Positions 42,600 to 51,265 of a stretch of 64,000 nt of DNA are shown in pieces. Where the stretch lies: assembly GCF_018967845.1 (NCBI RefSeq), contig NZ_JAHLZZ010000001.1:2666001-2730000 (forward strand). Reading direction: 5' to 3'. Origin of the DNA: Hymenobacter siberiensis. Its GTDB lineage: Bacteria > Bacteroidota > Bacteroidia > Cytophagales > Hymenobacteraceae. The translations under genes and the position numbers were made by a program. The number at the start of each line of letters is the position of its first letter. The stretch's first letter is position 1. Under the pieces are notes generated by a model. The model searched no databases. It had not been told where the DNA came from and saw only the letters and a list, made by a program, of their open reading frames with translations.

Positions 42600-43765
42600 A
42601 AAAACGCAGTGATACACGCCACCACATAGGCCTGTTCCTCGTCGGTCAAGGTCGGGAACATGGGGATGCTGAGGCAGTGCGCGTAGTAGTTTTCCGCCAG
42701 CGGGAAGTCGCCTTCGCGCCAACCCAAGCCTTCATAATACGGCATGCGGTGCACCGGGATGTAGTGCACCTGAGTAAATATCTGCTTGGTTTTCAGGAAG
42801 TCGTATAGCTCCAGCCGATTAGCTACTTGAATGACGTAGAGGTGGTAGGCGTGGCCGGGCTGGCCGGGGGCCAGCACCGTGAGGCCGGGCATGTGGGCGA
42901 AGGCGGCATCGTACTGCGCGGCCAGCTGGCGGCGGCGGGCGAGGCCCTCATCGGCGCGGGCGAGCTGGCTGAGGCCGAGGGCACAGTTGAAATCGGGCAG
43001 GCGGTAGTTGTAGCCCAGCTCCTGCATTTCCATGTACCAGCCGCCGTCGGGCTCGCGGATAAGGTCGGCCGGGTCGCGGGTGATGCCGTGGGTGCGCAGG
43101 TGCAGCAGGTGGTGGAACAGGGCCTCTGAGTTGGTGGTAATCATGCCTCCCTCGCCGGTGGCAATGTGCTTCACGGGGTGGAAGCTGAAGATGGCGAGGT
43201 CGGCGAAATTGCCATTGCCGCAGCGCTGCTCCCGGCCCTGCGAGTCGATGAAGAAGCCGCCGGGCGAATGGCAGGAATCCTCAATAATCCAGAGACCAAA
43301 CTCATCGGCCAGCTGGCGGGCTTTCTCCAAATCAACGGCCAGCCCGGCGAAATCGACGGGAATGAGGCCGGCGAAATAGCCTCTCGGGTGCGCTTCCAGC
43401 AAGGCCCGAACCTTCACCAAATCAATCAGGCCCGTGGCCGGGTCAATGTCGGCAAACTGCACTTCGCCGCCGCAGTAGCGCACGCAGTTGGCCGAGGCCG
43501 AGAAGGTGAGGGGCGTGGTGATGACGCGCTGACCGGGCTGCACGTTCAGGGCCAGGGCGCAGAGATGCAGCGCGGCCGTGCCGTTGCTCACGGCCACGGC
43601 GTATTTGGCGCCGATGTAGGCGGCAAACTGCTTTTCAAACTCGGCTACGGTGGGGCCCTGCGTCAGGTAGTCGGCCTGTAGGGCAGCCGTGACGGCGGCG
43701 ATGTCGGCCGCAGTGATGTTCTGGCGGCCATAGGGCAGGGGGCGGGTGGGAGCAACGACGGACAT
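42587..43765 (-). CDS. pseC: UDP-4-amino-4,6-dideoxy-N-acetyl-L-altrosamine transaminase
   Basis: This 392-residue PLP-dependent aminotransferase (DegT/DnrJ/EryC1 family) makes the 4-amino sugar of the pseudaminic acid pathway from the PseB product. Seen are PYGRQNITAADIAAVTAAL near the N-terminus, VAVSNGTAALHLCALAL at about 56-72, IIEDSCHSPGG at about 158 and the PLP lysine in FSFHPVKHIATGEGG at about 191-205. ATG at 43765 is preferred over GTG six bases upstream. The terminal Val-Lys-Ser-stop comes from a repeat. Confidence 0.92.
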   Translation of the reverse strand: MSVVAPTRPLPYGRQNITAADIAAVTAALQADYLTQGPTVAEFEKQFAAYIGAKYAVAVSNGTAALHLCALALNVQPGQRVITTPLTFSASANCVRYCGGEVQFADIDPATGLIDLVKVRALLEAHPRGYFAGLIPVDFAGLAVDLEKARQLADEFGLWIIEDSCHSPGGFFIDSQGREQRCGNGNFADLAIFSFHPVKHIATGEGGMITTNSEALFHHLLHLRTHGITRDPADLIREPDGGWYMEMQELGYNYRLPDFNCALGLSQLARADEGLARRRQLAAQYDAAFAHMPGLTVLAPGQPGHAYHLYVIQVANRLELYDFLKTKQIFTQVHYIPVHRMPYYEGLGWREGDFPLAENYYAHCLSIPMFPTLTDEEQAYVVACITAFLVKS

Positions 43766-43770
43766 AGCCA

Positions 43771-43778
43771 CAAATGTA
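43771..43778 (-). promoter_or_regulatory. Candidate -7 box of pseC
   Basis: TACATTTG on the minus strand fits TAnnTTTG, six bases before the chosen ATG. A TTG triplet occurs 15 bases further upstream, closer than usual. Confidence 0.35.
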
Positions 43779-43872
43779 CTGGGGATGCGCCTGCAATTGA
43801 AGGCTGGGGAGCGGTGAGTAGTTCTTTTACCCTTAATGAATCCGTAAATTTGAGTTTAGTTTAACAGAATCT

Positions 43873-46107
43873 ATGCTAAAATCTACCCATTTGGCACCCC
43901 GGCATTTTTTGATGGCGGCGGTTTTACTCGTAATTACTTTCGGCGGGATTCGCCCCGTGCAGGGGCAGAATGCGGAATGGTCGCGCTGGTATTTCGGCAA
44001 TCAGGCGGCGCTGCGCTTCACCCCAGACTCTGCCGTGGTCCTCACGGACAGCCGGATGATTAGCGCGTCGGCCAGTGCGAGCCTCTGCGACTCAACGGGC
44101 CGGCTCCAGCTCTACAGTAACGGGATGCGGGTATGGAATGGCCGCCATCAGCTGATGCGCAACGGGGCCAGCCTAGGCGGCGATTCGCTTAGCTCGCAGG
44201 GCTGCGTTATCGTGCCCCGGCCGGGAGCTGCCGGCCGATACTACCTGTTCACGCTGGATAACTGGCTGGGCCGGAACCCGCGCCGGGGCCTGCGCATGGC
44301 GGAGCTCGACGTAGCGGCAGCGGCCGGCCAGGGCGAAGTGCTGCGCACCAACCAGCCGGTAGTGCCCGATACCCTGCTGCTGCGCCTGGGCCAACACGAC
44401 TTTATGGAGCAGGTGGCTCTGGTGCGGCACCCCGACGGCCATAGCTGGTGGCTGGTGACGCACTTGCTCGATACGAACTTATTTTTGAGCGTAAGAATCG
44501 ACGGCGGGGCTTTCACCCGGAGTAGCGTGGTACTCAGCAGCGCTGGGCGGGTCCGCACGATATTGCCCGGCAACGCCAACTCGCAGGTCGACGGCGTTGG
44601 ATGCATGGCTACTTCGCCCGATGGCCGCCGCCTGGCGCTGAATTCCCTTATCAATGGCTGCGAAGTCTTTAATTTCGACCCGGTGACGGGCCTGGTAAGC
44701 GCGCCGGTTTTTTTGGGCTATGGCATCTATAGCTACGGGGTAGCTTTTTCGCCCAACGGCCGCTTGCTCTACTGCTCGCGCCAAGGCCCGGCATTTGGTA
44801 CGGGCTGCGCAAAAAACGCCATCACCGAAGTTCGGCAGTTTGATGTAACCTTGCCCGCGGCCTCCATCGCGGCTTCGGCCATCACCGTGTACAACGGCTG
44901 TGGCGCGATAGTATGGGGGCTCCAGTTGGCTCCGAACGGCACCATTTACGCTGCCAATTTGCGCACCGATGTTCCCGGGCCGCTCGCCACCGTACTCGAC
45001 GTTATCCGGCAGCCCAATGTGCGGGGTATGGGCTGCCAGTACACTTTTGCCGGCTTCGATTTGGGCGTGGGGCATTGGGTGGTTCGCAATTTTCCCGTGG
45101 TGCCCAGCCTGCTGCCCGGCCAGCGCCTGCTGGCCGTGGCGGCCACGGCCGGCACCATGCCAGGGCCGGGCAATAGCGGCCGGCTGGCTTGCGCGGGCAC
45201 CGCAGTGGCCTTGCAAGCCACCGGCCCGACCTTGGGCGCTGTCGGCGATACCCTTGAGTGGGATTTTGGCGACGGCCAGCAGCTGCGCACCGTGCAGCAG
45301 CAGGCCAGCCACGCCTACCGCTTGCCCGGCAGCTACACCGTGCAGGTGCGGCTACGCAATGGCGGCCAGGTGCAGGCCCTGCGGCAACTAACCCTAACGG
45401 TGGTTACGGCCCCCACCGTAAATCTGGGGCCTGATTTGTTGCAATGCGCTGGCCAGGGCGCCACGCTCACCGTGGGCACCCAGCCGCCGGGCACCCGCAT
45501 CCGGTGGCAGGATAATTCTACGGCCGCTACATTGGCCGTCACCGCGCCGGGCCTGTACTGGGCCGAGCTGACCTCCGCCGCCGGCTGCATCGTGCGCGAC
45601 TCGCTGCGGCTCAGCTGGCACCCGCAAGCCCCGGTGGCCCTCGTGGCCAACGGCCCGCTGTGTCCGGATAAGCCTGTGCTGCTGAGCGTTGGCGCGCAGT
45701 CCGCTAACACGCGCTACCGCTGGCAGGACGGCAGTACTGCGCCCGGCTTCACGGCCACCCTGCCCGGCACATACAGCCTGACCCTCACCACGCCCGCCGG
45801 CTGCCAGGTAGCGGCCAGTATACTATTGGCCTACGATAATGCCGGCGGCTGCGCCCTCACTGGCTCTTTGCCCAACATCATCACGCCGAACAACGACCAA
45901 GCCAACGATTATTTCGAGCTCAAAGGCTTGAATGCTACCGATTGGAACCTCACGATTTTCAACCGCTGGGGCCGCGAAATATTCCGCCAGGCAGCTTATA
46001 ATAATCGCTGGAATGCCACCGCCCAGCCCGCCGGCATGTACTATTACCGCTTGGTGAACCCCGCAACCGGTCAGCAGTACAAGGGTTGGCTGGAAGTAGT
46101 GAAGTAG
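43873..46107 (+). CDS. Secreted PKD-domain protein with type IX (type B) C-terminal sorting domain
   Basis: This 744-residue exported protein has a signal peptide (FLMAAVLLVITFGGIRPVQG), an N-terminal region of about 400 residues with beta-propeller-like repeats (WYFGNQAALRFTPDS, GVAFSPNGRLLYCSRQ), a PKD-like domain with DTLEWDFGDGQQLRTV (about residue 460), two Ig-like repeats (TRIRWQDNSTAATL and TRYRWQDGSTAPGF), and a C-terminal gliding-associated domain (PNIITPNNDQANDYFELKGL ... NRWGREIF ... YYYRL). The last routes it through the type IX secretion system. A TAAATTTG box at 43845 precedes it. It sits on the opposite strand inside the pseudaminic acid locus. Confidence 0.9.
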   Translation: MLKSTHLAPRHFLMAAVLLVITFGGIRPVQGQNAEWSRWYFGNQAALRFTPDSAVVLTDSRMISASASASLCDSTGRLQLYSNGMRVWNGRHQLMRNGASLGGDSLSSQGCVIVPRPGAAGRYYLFTLDNWLGRNPRRGLRMAELDVAAAAGQGEVLRTNQPVVPDTLLLRLGQHDFMEQVALVRHPDGHSWWLVTHLLDTNLFLSVRIDGGAFTRSSVVLSSAGRVRTILPGNANSQVDGVGCMATSPDGRRLALNSLINGCEVFNFDPVTGLVSAPVFLGYGIYSYGVAFSPNGRLLYCSRQGPAFGTGCAKNAITEVRQFDVTLPAASIAASAITVYNGCGAIVWGLQLAPNGTIYAANLRTDVPGPLATVLDVIRQPNVRGMGCQYTFAGFDLGVGHWVVRNFPVVPSLLPGQRLLAVAATAGTMPGPGNSGRLACAGTAVALQATGPTLGAVGDTLEWDFGDGQQLRTVQQQASHAYRLPGSYTVQVRLRNGGQVQALRQLTLTVVTAPTVNLGPDLLQCAGQGATLTVGTQPPGTRIRWQDNSTAATLAVTAPGLYWAELTSAAGCIVRDSLRLSWHPQAPVALVANGPLCPDKPVLLSVGAQSANTRYRWQDGSTAPGFTATLPGTYSLTLTTPAGCQVAASILLAYDNAGGCALTGSLPNIITPNNDQANDYFELKGLNATDWNLTIFNRWGREIFRQAAYNNRWNATAQPAGMYYYRLVNPATGQQYKGWLEVVK

Positions 46108-46130
46108 CCGCCACGCAGCCGGGTGCATAC

Positions 46131-46170
46131 AAAAAGGGCCGCTTTCATGCTGAAAGCGGCCCTTCTATTT
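46131..46170. terminator. Bidirectional terminator between the type IX cargo gene and pseB
   Basis: AAGGGCCGCTTTCA stem (46134-46147 with 46151-46164), a 3-base loop and A/T runs on both sides, between two convergent genes. Confidence 0.85.
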
Positions 46171-46186
46171 TACATTGCCCAAGGGC

Positions 46187-47206
46187 CTACACTGCAAACT
46201 CCGGGTCGACGTGCAGGCGGATTTCGTCCCGAATCTGCTCCGCGTCCAGCCATTCCTCGTTGTTGGCCGAGTCGTACTGAAAGCCCAACGGCACGCGCTT
46301 GCCGTTGAATTTCTCGATGAACTTGTCCACATTCCAGGTCGGCATCGAGGGCAGGATGACGTAGTAGCGGTCCAGCTCGACGGTACTCAGGGCGTCGGTT
46401 TCGGTAATCATGGCCTCGTGCAGCTTCTCGCCGGGGCGGATGCCTACGATTTTTTGCTCGCACTCCGGGCCGATGGCGCGGGCCACTTCCGTTATTTTGT
46501 AAGAAGGAATTTTCGGTACGAAAATCTCGCCGCCCCAGGCATGCTCCAGTGCATAGAGCACCAAATCCACGCCTTCCTCCAGCGAGATGTTGAAGCGCGT
46601 CATGTCGGGGTGGGTGATGGGCAGCACGCCGGTGTGGCGCTGCTGCAAAAAGAACGGCACCACCGAGCCCCGCGAGCCAATTACGTTGCCGTAGCGCACC
46701 ACCGAAAAGCGCAGGTCGCGCTTGCCCTTCATGTTATTGGCCGCCACAAAGAGCTTATCCGAGCACAGTTTGGTGGCACCGTAGAGGTTGATGGGAGCGG
46801 CCGCCTTGTCGGTGCTCAGGGCCACCACGTCCTTCACGCCGCAGTCGAGGGCGGCGTTGATTACGTTTTCGGCCCCAAAAATATTGGTCTTGATGCACTC
46901 CATCGGGTTGTACTCGGCGGCGGGCACCTGCTTGAGGGCGGCGGCGTGAATCACGATGTCGATGCCCTCGCAGGCGCGGTGCAGGCGCTCGCCATCGCGC
47001 ACATCGCCAATGAAATAGCGAATTGCCGGGTACTTGGCCGGGCTGAATTCCTGGCTCATCTCATACTGCTTCAGCTCATCGCGGGAGAATACTACGAGGC
47101 GCTTCACCAGCGGAAATTGTTCGAAAACGGTGCGGACGAATTGCTTGCCGAAGGAGCCGGTGCCCCCCGTAACGAGGATGGATTTGTGGTTGAGGTCGAG
47201 AGCCAT
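46187..47206 (-). CDS. pseB: UDP-N-acetylglucosamine 4,6-dehydratase (inverting)
   Basis: This 339-residue SDR begins pseudaminic acid synthesis by removing water from UDP-GlcNAc and inverting C5. The NAD motif TGGTGSFGKQFV is at about residues 13-24, KQVPAAEYNPMECIKTNIFG at about 95-114 is characteristic, and the catalytic triad is seen in VALSTDKAAAPINLYGATK (Asp, Lys and Tyr, about 127-145). The start MALDLNHKSILVTGG at 47206 is chosen over a longer frame that runs through a palindrome. It is separated from pseC by the cargo gene on the other strand. Confidence 0.94.
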   Translation of the reverse strand: MALDLNHKSILVTGGTGSFGKQFVRTVFEQFPLVKRLVVFSRDELKQYEMSQEFSPAKYPAIRYFIGDVRDGERLHRACEGIDIVIHAAALKQVPAAEYNPMECIKTNIFGAENVINAALDCGVKDVVALSTDKAAAPINLYGATKLCSDKLFVAANNMKGKRDLRFSVVRYGNVIGSRGSVVPFFLQQRHTGVLPITHPDMTRFNISLEEGVDLVLYALEHAWGGEIFVPKIPSYKITEVARAIGPECEQKIVGIRPGEKLHEAMITETDALSTVELDRYYVILPSMPTWNVDKFIEKFNGKRVPLGFQYDSANNEEWLDAEQIRDEIRLHVDPEFAV

Positions 47207-47233
47207 GAAATAGAATAAGCCAAAACAGGACTG

Positions 47234-47241
47234 CAAAAGTA
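47234..47241 (-). promoter_or_regulatory. Candidate -7 box of pseB
   Basis: TACTTTTG on the minus strand, 28 bases before the ATG; consensus match to TAnnTTTG. No clear -33 box. Confidence 0.4.
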
Positions 47242-47268
47242 GGGTATTCGGGGTTGGCGCTTGCACAC

Positions 47269-47372
47269 CGGTCATCCTGAGCAGCGCGAAGGGCCTTAGC
47301 ACGCCTGAAGTGCTTGCCGTATTCGCAACGGCCCAGGCCTACTAAGGTCCTTCGCGCTGCTCAGGATGACCG
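47269..47372. repeat. Interspersed palindrome, GGTCATCCTGAGC variant, copy 5
   Basis: 31-base arms (47269-47299, 47342-47372), one of a family related to copies 1-4 but with CATCCTGAG. Unlike the others it lies between two divergent genes, not after a stop codon. Confidence 0.88.
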
Positions 47373-47418
47373 AAACGTTCACGCTACAAGCCCTGCCGGC
47401 GCTACTTTCGCGTCACGA

Positions 47419-48891
47419 ATGCTATTCAATTCCCTTCATTTCCTCGTCTTTTTCCCGATTATCGTCGGGCTCTACTATGGCTTGCCGCCGCGCTGGCGGG
47501 GCCCCCTGTTGCTGCTGGCCAGCTACTACTTCTACATGAGCTGGCGGGCCGTGTATGCCCTGCTGCTGCTGGCCACCACGCTGCTCGACTACTTCAGCGG
47601 CTACCGCATGAGCCTGCTGCCCACCCGGCGGGCACGGCGGCCGTGGCTCTACCTCAGCCTGGCCAGCAACCTGGGCACGCTGTTCGTTTTCAAGTACTTC
47701 AATTTTTTTCGCGATGGCCTGGGGCAGCTTGCCGAGGCCCTGCATCTGCCGTTTGCGGTGGGCCCCACGCTGGGGCTGCTGCTGCCGGTGGGGGTGTCGT
47801 TCTACACGTTCCAGTCGGTGGGCTACATCATTGATGTGTACCAGGGCCGGCTGGAGGCGGAGCGGAATTTCGGGCGGTTTGCGCTGTTCGTGGCGTTTTT
47901 TCCGCAGCTGGTGGCCGGGCCTATTGAGCGGGGCGGGCACATGCTGCCGCAGTTCCGGCGCGAGCATTCGTTCGATTATGCCCGCATTGTGAGTGGGCTG
48001 CGGCTCATGGCCTGGGGCCTGTTCAAGAAAGTGGTAGTGGCCGACCGGTTGGCCCTGCTCGTCAACCCCGTCTTCAACAACCCTCGGCAGCACCCCGAAG
48101 GCCCCCTGCTGGTGCTGGCCACGCTGGCCTTCACCTTCCAGATTTACGGCGACTTCTCGGGCTATACCGATATGGCTCGGGGCGCGGCCCGTGTGCTGGG
48201 GTTCGATTTTAACCTGAATTTCCGGCAGCCCTACCAGTCAGCCTCCGTGCCGGATTTCTGGCGGCGCTGGCATATTTCACTGTCGAGCTGGTTCCGGGAT
48301 TATCTGTATATCCCACTGGGTGGCAGCCGGGTAAGCCAGCTTCGGGCATACATCAACCTGCTGATTGTCTTTCTCGTGAGCGGCCTCTGGCACGGGGCCA
48401 ACTGGACGTTTCTGGTCTGGGGCGGCTTGCACGGCGTGTACCTGGTGCTCAGTACTTTGGCCCGGTCGTTGCGCGAGCGGCTGGCGCAGCGCACGGGGCT
48501 GGCCGCGCACCCGGGCCTGCGGCGGGGGCTGGGCGTGGGTATCACCTTCGGGCTGGTGGCCTACGCCTGGATATTCTTCCGGGCCAATACGCTGGGCGAT
48601 GCGCTCTTTATCAGCCGCCACTTATTCAGCGGCTGGGGCAACCTGGGCGGGCGGGGGCTGGCTACCTTATTGCTCGATTTCTCGCAGCACTACCGCCCCG
48701 AGCTGGCCGTGGCCGCCCTCGGCGTGGGCCTGATGCTACTGGTAGAATATTTCGGCAGCCGGCGCAGTCCGCAGGCCTGGGTGGCCGCGCAGCCCTTCGC
48801 CACGCGCTGGGTGGGCTACGCGGGGCTGGTCCTGCTCATCTTCTACCTGGGGGTTTTCAATAGTACCTCGTTCATTTATTTCCAGTTTTGA
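47419..48891 (+). CDS. MBOAT-family O-acyltransferase (AlgI-like)
   Basis: This 490-residue inner-membrane protein probably transfers acyl (often acetyl) groups onto exported polysaccharide. About eleven hydrophobic segments; the conserved region FLVAFFPQLVAGPIERG-like (at about 157-172), FWRRWHISLSSWFRDYLYIP (about 279-298) and the catalytic histidine in SGLWHGANWTFLVWGGLHG (about 317-335) identify the family. The start MLFNSLHFLVFFPI at 47419 is typical. The next gene starts three bases after its stop and encodes a probable SGNH partner. Confidence 0.9.
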   Translation: MLFNSLHFLVFFPIIVGLYYGLPPRWRGPLLLLASYYFYMSWRAVYALLLLATTLLDYFSGYRMSLLPTRRARRPWLYLSLASNLGTLFVFKYFNFFRDGLGQLAEALHLPFAVGPTLGLLLPVGVSFYTFQSVGYIIDVYQGRLEAERNFGRFALFVAFFPQLVAGPIERGGHMLPQFRREHSFDYARIVSGLRLMAWGLFKKVVVADRLALLVNPVFNNPRQHPEGPLLVLATLAFTFQIYGDFSGYTDMARGAARVLGFDFNLNFRQPYQSASVPDFWRRWHISLSSWFRDYLYIPLGGSRVSQLRAYINLLIVFLVSGLWHGANWTFLVWGGLHGVYLVLSTLARSLRERLAQRTGLAAHPGLRRGLGVGITFGLVAYAWIFFRANTLGDALFISRHLFSGWGNLGGRGLATLLLDFSQHYRPELAVAALGVGLMLLVEYFGSRRSPQAWVAAQPFATRWVGYAGLVLLIFYLGVFNSTSFIYFQF

Positions 48892-48893
48892 AA

Positions 48894-49808
48894 ATGCCCG
48901 TGCGCGCTATTGTTTCCAGGTTGCTGCTGCGCCTGTTGCTCCTGCTGGTAGCGGGCCTGCTTGGGGCGGTGCTGCTGGCCCCCGTGGTGCTGCGGGGTGG
49001 CGTCGATGCGTTCTATGGCCGCTTCACCAGCCCGCCGGCCGGCTCGCTTGTTCTGGGCACGTCGCGGGCGGCGCAGGGCATTCGGCCGGCGGTGCTCAGC
49101 GCCGGGCTGGCCGGGCAGTTCGATGGTCCGCTGCTGAACTATGCGTTCACGCTCACGCACTCGCCTTATGGCCCGGCCTACCTGGCCAGCATCCGCCGCA
49201 AGCTGCGGCCCGAGGTGCGCAACGGCCTGTTCATCATTGCCGTCGACCCGTGGTCGCTGTCGCTCACCGGCCCGGAGGGTACGTTTCCCGAAGCTCAGTC
49301 CTTCATCGGCCAACTGCATCAGGTCAGTCAGAATCCCAATCTGCCCTACCTCACCCGCTACCAGACCAAGCCGCTCTACCGCCTGCCTCTCGACTACGCC
49401 ACCGCCACCGAGCGCCTGCACCCCGACGGCTGGCTCGAAGTCAATATCGGCACCGACAGCGCCCAGGTGCGCGCCCGTACCGCCCGCAAGCTCCAGGATT
49501 ACCGCCGGCTGGCTGCCAGCCAGCATTTATCCGAAGGCCGCCTGCTGGCCCTGCGACAGACCATTGCCTTCCTCAAGCCGCACGGCCGCGTGGTGCTGGT
49601 GCGCCTGCCTGTGGGGCGGTCATTGTTGCAGTTGGAAAATGCCTATCAGCCCGGTTTCGACCAGCAAATGCGCTGGCTCGCGGCCGCCTTCTCCCTGCCT
49701 TACCTGGACTACAGTAACCAGCCCTACGCCACCACCGACGGCAACCATCTGCAACGGGCGGCCAGCGCAGCATTCAGCCAAAAGCTAGCCGCCGACCTTA
49801 TTCGTTGA
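48894..49808 (+). CDS. SGNH-like partner protein of the MBOAT acyltransferase
   Basis: This 304-residue protein has one N-terminal membrane anchor (LLLRLLLLLVAGLLGAVLLA) and an extracytoplasmic domain with SGNH-hydrolase-like blocks: SLVLGTSRAAQGI (block I, Ser in GTSR) and a C-terminal DGNHLQ with the likely catalytic Asp-x2-His. Such proteins cooperate with MBOAT acyltransferases to move the acyl group to the glycan outside. The ATG at 48894 is used; a TTG six bases earlier overlaps the MBOAT stop. Its last 11 bases overlap the converging glycosyltransferase gene. Confidence 0.68.
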   Translation: MPVRAIVSRLLLRLLLLLVAGLLGAVLLAPVVLRGGVDAFYGRFTSPPAGSLVLGTSRAAQGIRPAVLSAGLAGQFDGPLLNYAFTLTHSPYGPAYLASIRRKLRPEVRNGLFIIAVDPWSLSLTGPEGTFPEAQSFIGQLHQVSQNPNLPYLTRYQTKPLYRLPLDYATATERLHPDGWLEVNIGTDSAQVRARTARKLQDYRRLAASQHLSEGRLLALRQTIAFLKPHGRVVLVRLPVGRSLLQLENAYQPGFDQQMRWLAAAFSLPYLDYSNQPYATTDGNHLQRAASAAFSQKLAADLIR

Positions 49809-51123
49809 CCAGTTTTGCCAGCTGCCCCGCCAGCGCCCGGCGCGAGTAGCGGGTGTGGCTCACCGCCGGTAAATCAAGATTGGGATTGATATGCCACCGG
49901 GCCACCATTGCTTCCAGCGTATCGCGCATCAGCGCGGTGTTCTCGTAGGGCAGGGCCTGGCCCGCGCCGCATTCCTGCAGCAGGTGGTCGGCGTCGGAGC
50001 CGGCGGGGCCTATGCAGAGGATGGGCTTATTGGCCGCGAGGTACTCGAACACCTTGCCCGGCAGAATGCCGAAATTGCGCGGCACGTCCGGAATGGCCAT
50101 GAGCAGGGCCGAGGCTTCGAGCAAGTATTCTACCGACTTGTCGTGCGGCACAAAGGCGATGAACTCGGTTATCGGCAGCAGGCCGGCTCGTGCTATCTGG
50201 CTCCGCAGCTCATTCGAAACCTGACCCACGAAGCGCAGGCGCAGGAGCACGTCGGGGTGGGCGGCGGCGCAGGCGGCCACGGCTTCCAGCAGGCGGTTGA
50301 TGTGGTAAAGCTCCGTGATGGTGCCGGTGTGGGTGATGCGCAGGCAGTCGCGGGGGGGCTGCGAGGACTGGCGAAAGTCCGACTCGTCGTAGCCGTTAGG
50401 CAACACGTGGAATTTGGCGGCCGGTAGTTCCGGCAGCTTGGCCAGAAACAGCCGCTTGGTTTCGGGCGAAGTCACCAGCACAGCATCGGCCTGGCTTAGC
50501 ACGCGGCGCTCGTAGCGCGCATCGAGCCAGGCGGCCAGCGGTGTGTGGTGCAGGTCTTTGTAATAATAAATGTCCGTCCAGGGGTCGCGCAGGTCGGCCA
50601 GCCAGCGTAGGCCGTGGCGGCGCTGTAGCTCCTGGCCGATGAGCTGCGTGGAATGCGGCGGCGACGACGTGAGTACGGCATCGAACTGCTCGCCGGTGGC
50701 CAGCAGTTTCTCCACGGCGGCCAGGGCGTGGCGGTTCCAGCCCCGGCGCGGGTCCGGGACAAACAGGTTGCCGCGTACGAAGCGCAGCGCCTGCTGCAGC
50801 AGCCCGGGCTTGCCTTCGTTGGCGAAGCCGCCGTAGGGTACGGCGCGGCCCGTCAGCTTCTTATAGCTCTCAAACGGCTCGGTGGTGCCCGTGCGGATAA
50901 CGCGCACGCCGGGTGGCACTTCGGCCAGCAGGCTTTCGTCGCGCACGGGGTAGCTGGCCTGGGTCGGGTCTACCGTAATTACCGTGGCCTCCACGTTGAA
51001 ATGCCCCAGGTGCTTCACAAACTTGAGGCAGCGCTGCACGCCGGCCCCGCCCGAGGGCGGCCAGTAATACGTGATAACGAGCAGGCGCAGAGGGTGGGGG
51101 AGTGACACAGTGACCGGAAACAT
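49798..51123 (-). CDS. Family 4 glycosyltransferase
   Basis: This 441-residue cytoplasmic GT-B enzyme transfers a sugar from a nucleotide donor, probably for the surface glycan. The N-terminal acceptor domain starts LRLLVITYYWPPSGGAGVQR; the C-terminal donor domain contains HVLPNGYDESDF (about 245), THTGTITELYHINRLLEA, and LPGKVFEYLAANKPILCIGP (about 357-376) with the donor-binding glutamate. ATG at 51123 (MFPVTVSLPHPLR) is preferred over one four codons upstream. It lies at the outer edge of the glycan locus. Confidence 0.88.
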   Translation of the reverse strand: MFPVTVSLPHPLRLLVITYYWPPSGGAGVQRCLKFVKHLGHFNVEATVITVDPTQASYPVRDESLLAEVPPGVRVIRTGTTEPFESYKKLTGRAVPYGGFANEGKPGLLQQALRFVRGNLFVPDPRRGWNRHALAAVEKLLATGEQFDAVLTSSPPHSTQLIGQELQRRHGLRWLADLRDPWTDIYYYKDLHHTPLAAWLDARYERRVLSQADAVLVTSPETKRLFLAKLPELPAAKFHVLPNGYDESDFRQSSQPPRDCLRITHTGTITELYHINRLLEAVAACAAAHPDVLLRLRFVGQVSNELRSQIARAGLLPITEFIAFVPHDKSVEYLLEASALLMAIPDVPRNFGILPGKVFEYLAANKPILCIGPAGSDADHLLQECGAGQALPYENTALMRDTLEAMVARWHINPNLDLPAVSHTRYSRRALAGQLAKLVNE

Positions 51124-51173
51124 AAAGCGGGCCACGAAGGTACGCCCGCTGCCGGTTTTCGGCCTTTTATGGT

Positions 51174-51181
51174 TACTTTTG
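51174..51181 (+). promoter_or_regulatory. Candidate -7 box of ffh
   Basis: TACTTTTG fits TAnnTTTG, 85 bases upstream of the ffh ATG. No clear -33 box. Confidence 0.35.
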
Positions 51182-51265
51182 GGGTTCAGTTTCAGCTTGA
51201 TTCCGAGGGGGCGCCCCGCACCAAATCAGCATAACCAGTTCAACCAGCGCTAAATCAGCGATTCA

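Noticed and set aside
30411..51123. Locus as legionaminic or sialic acid pathway
   Set aside because: PseB/PseC-type sequences and the pseudaminic acid-associated methylase point to the pseudaminic acid route; no NeuC- or LegG-like gene is seen.
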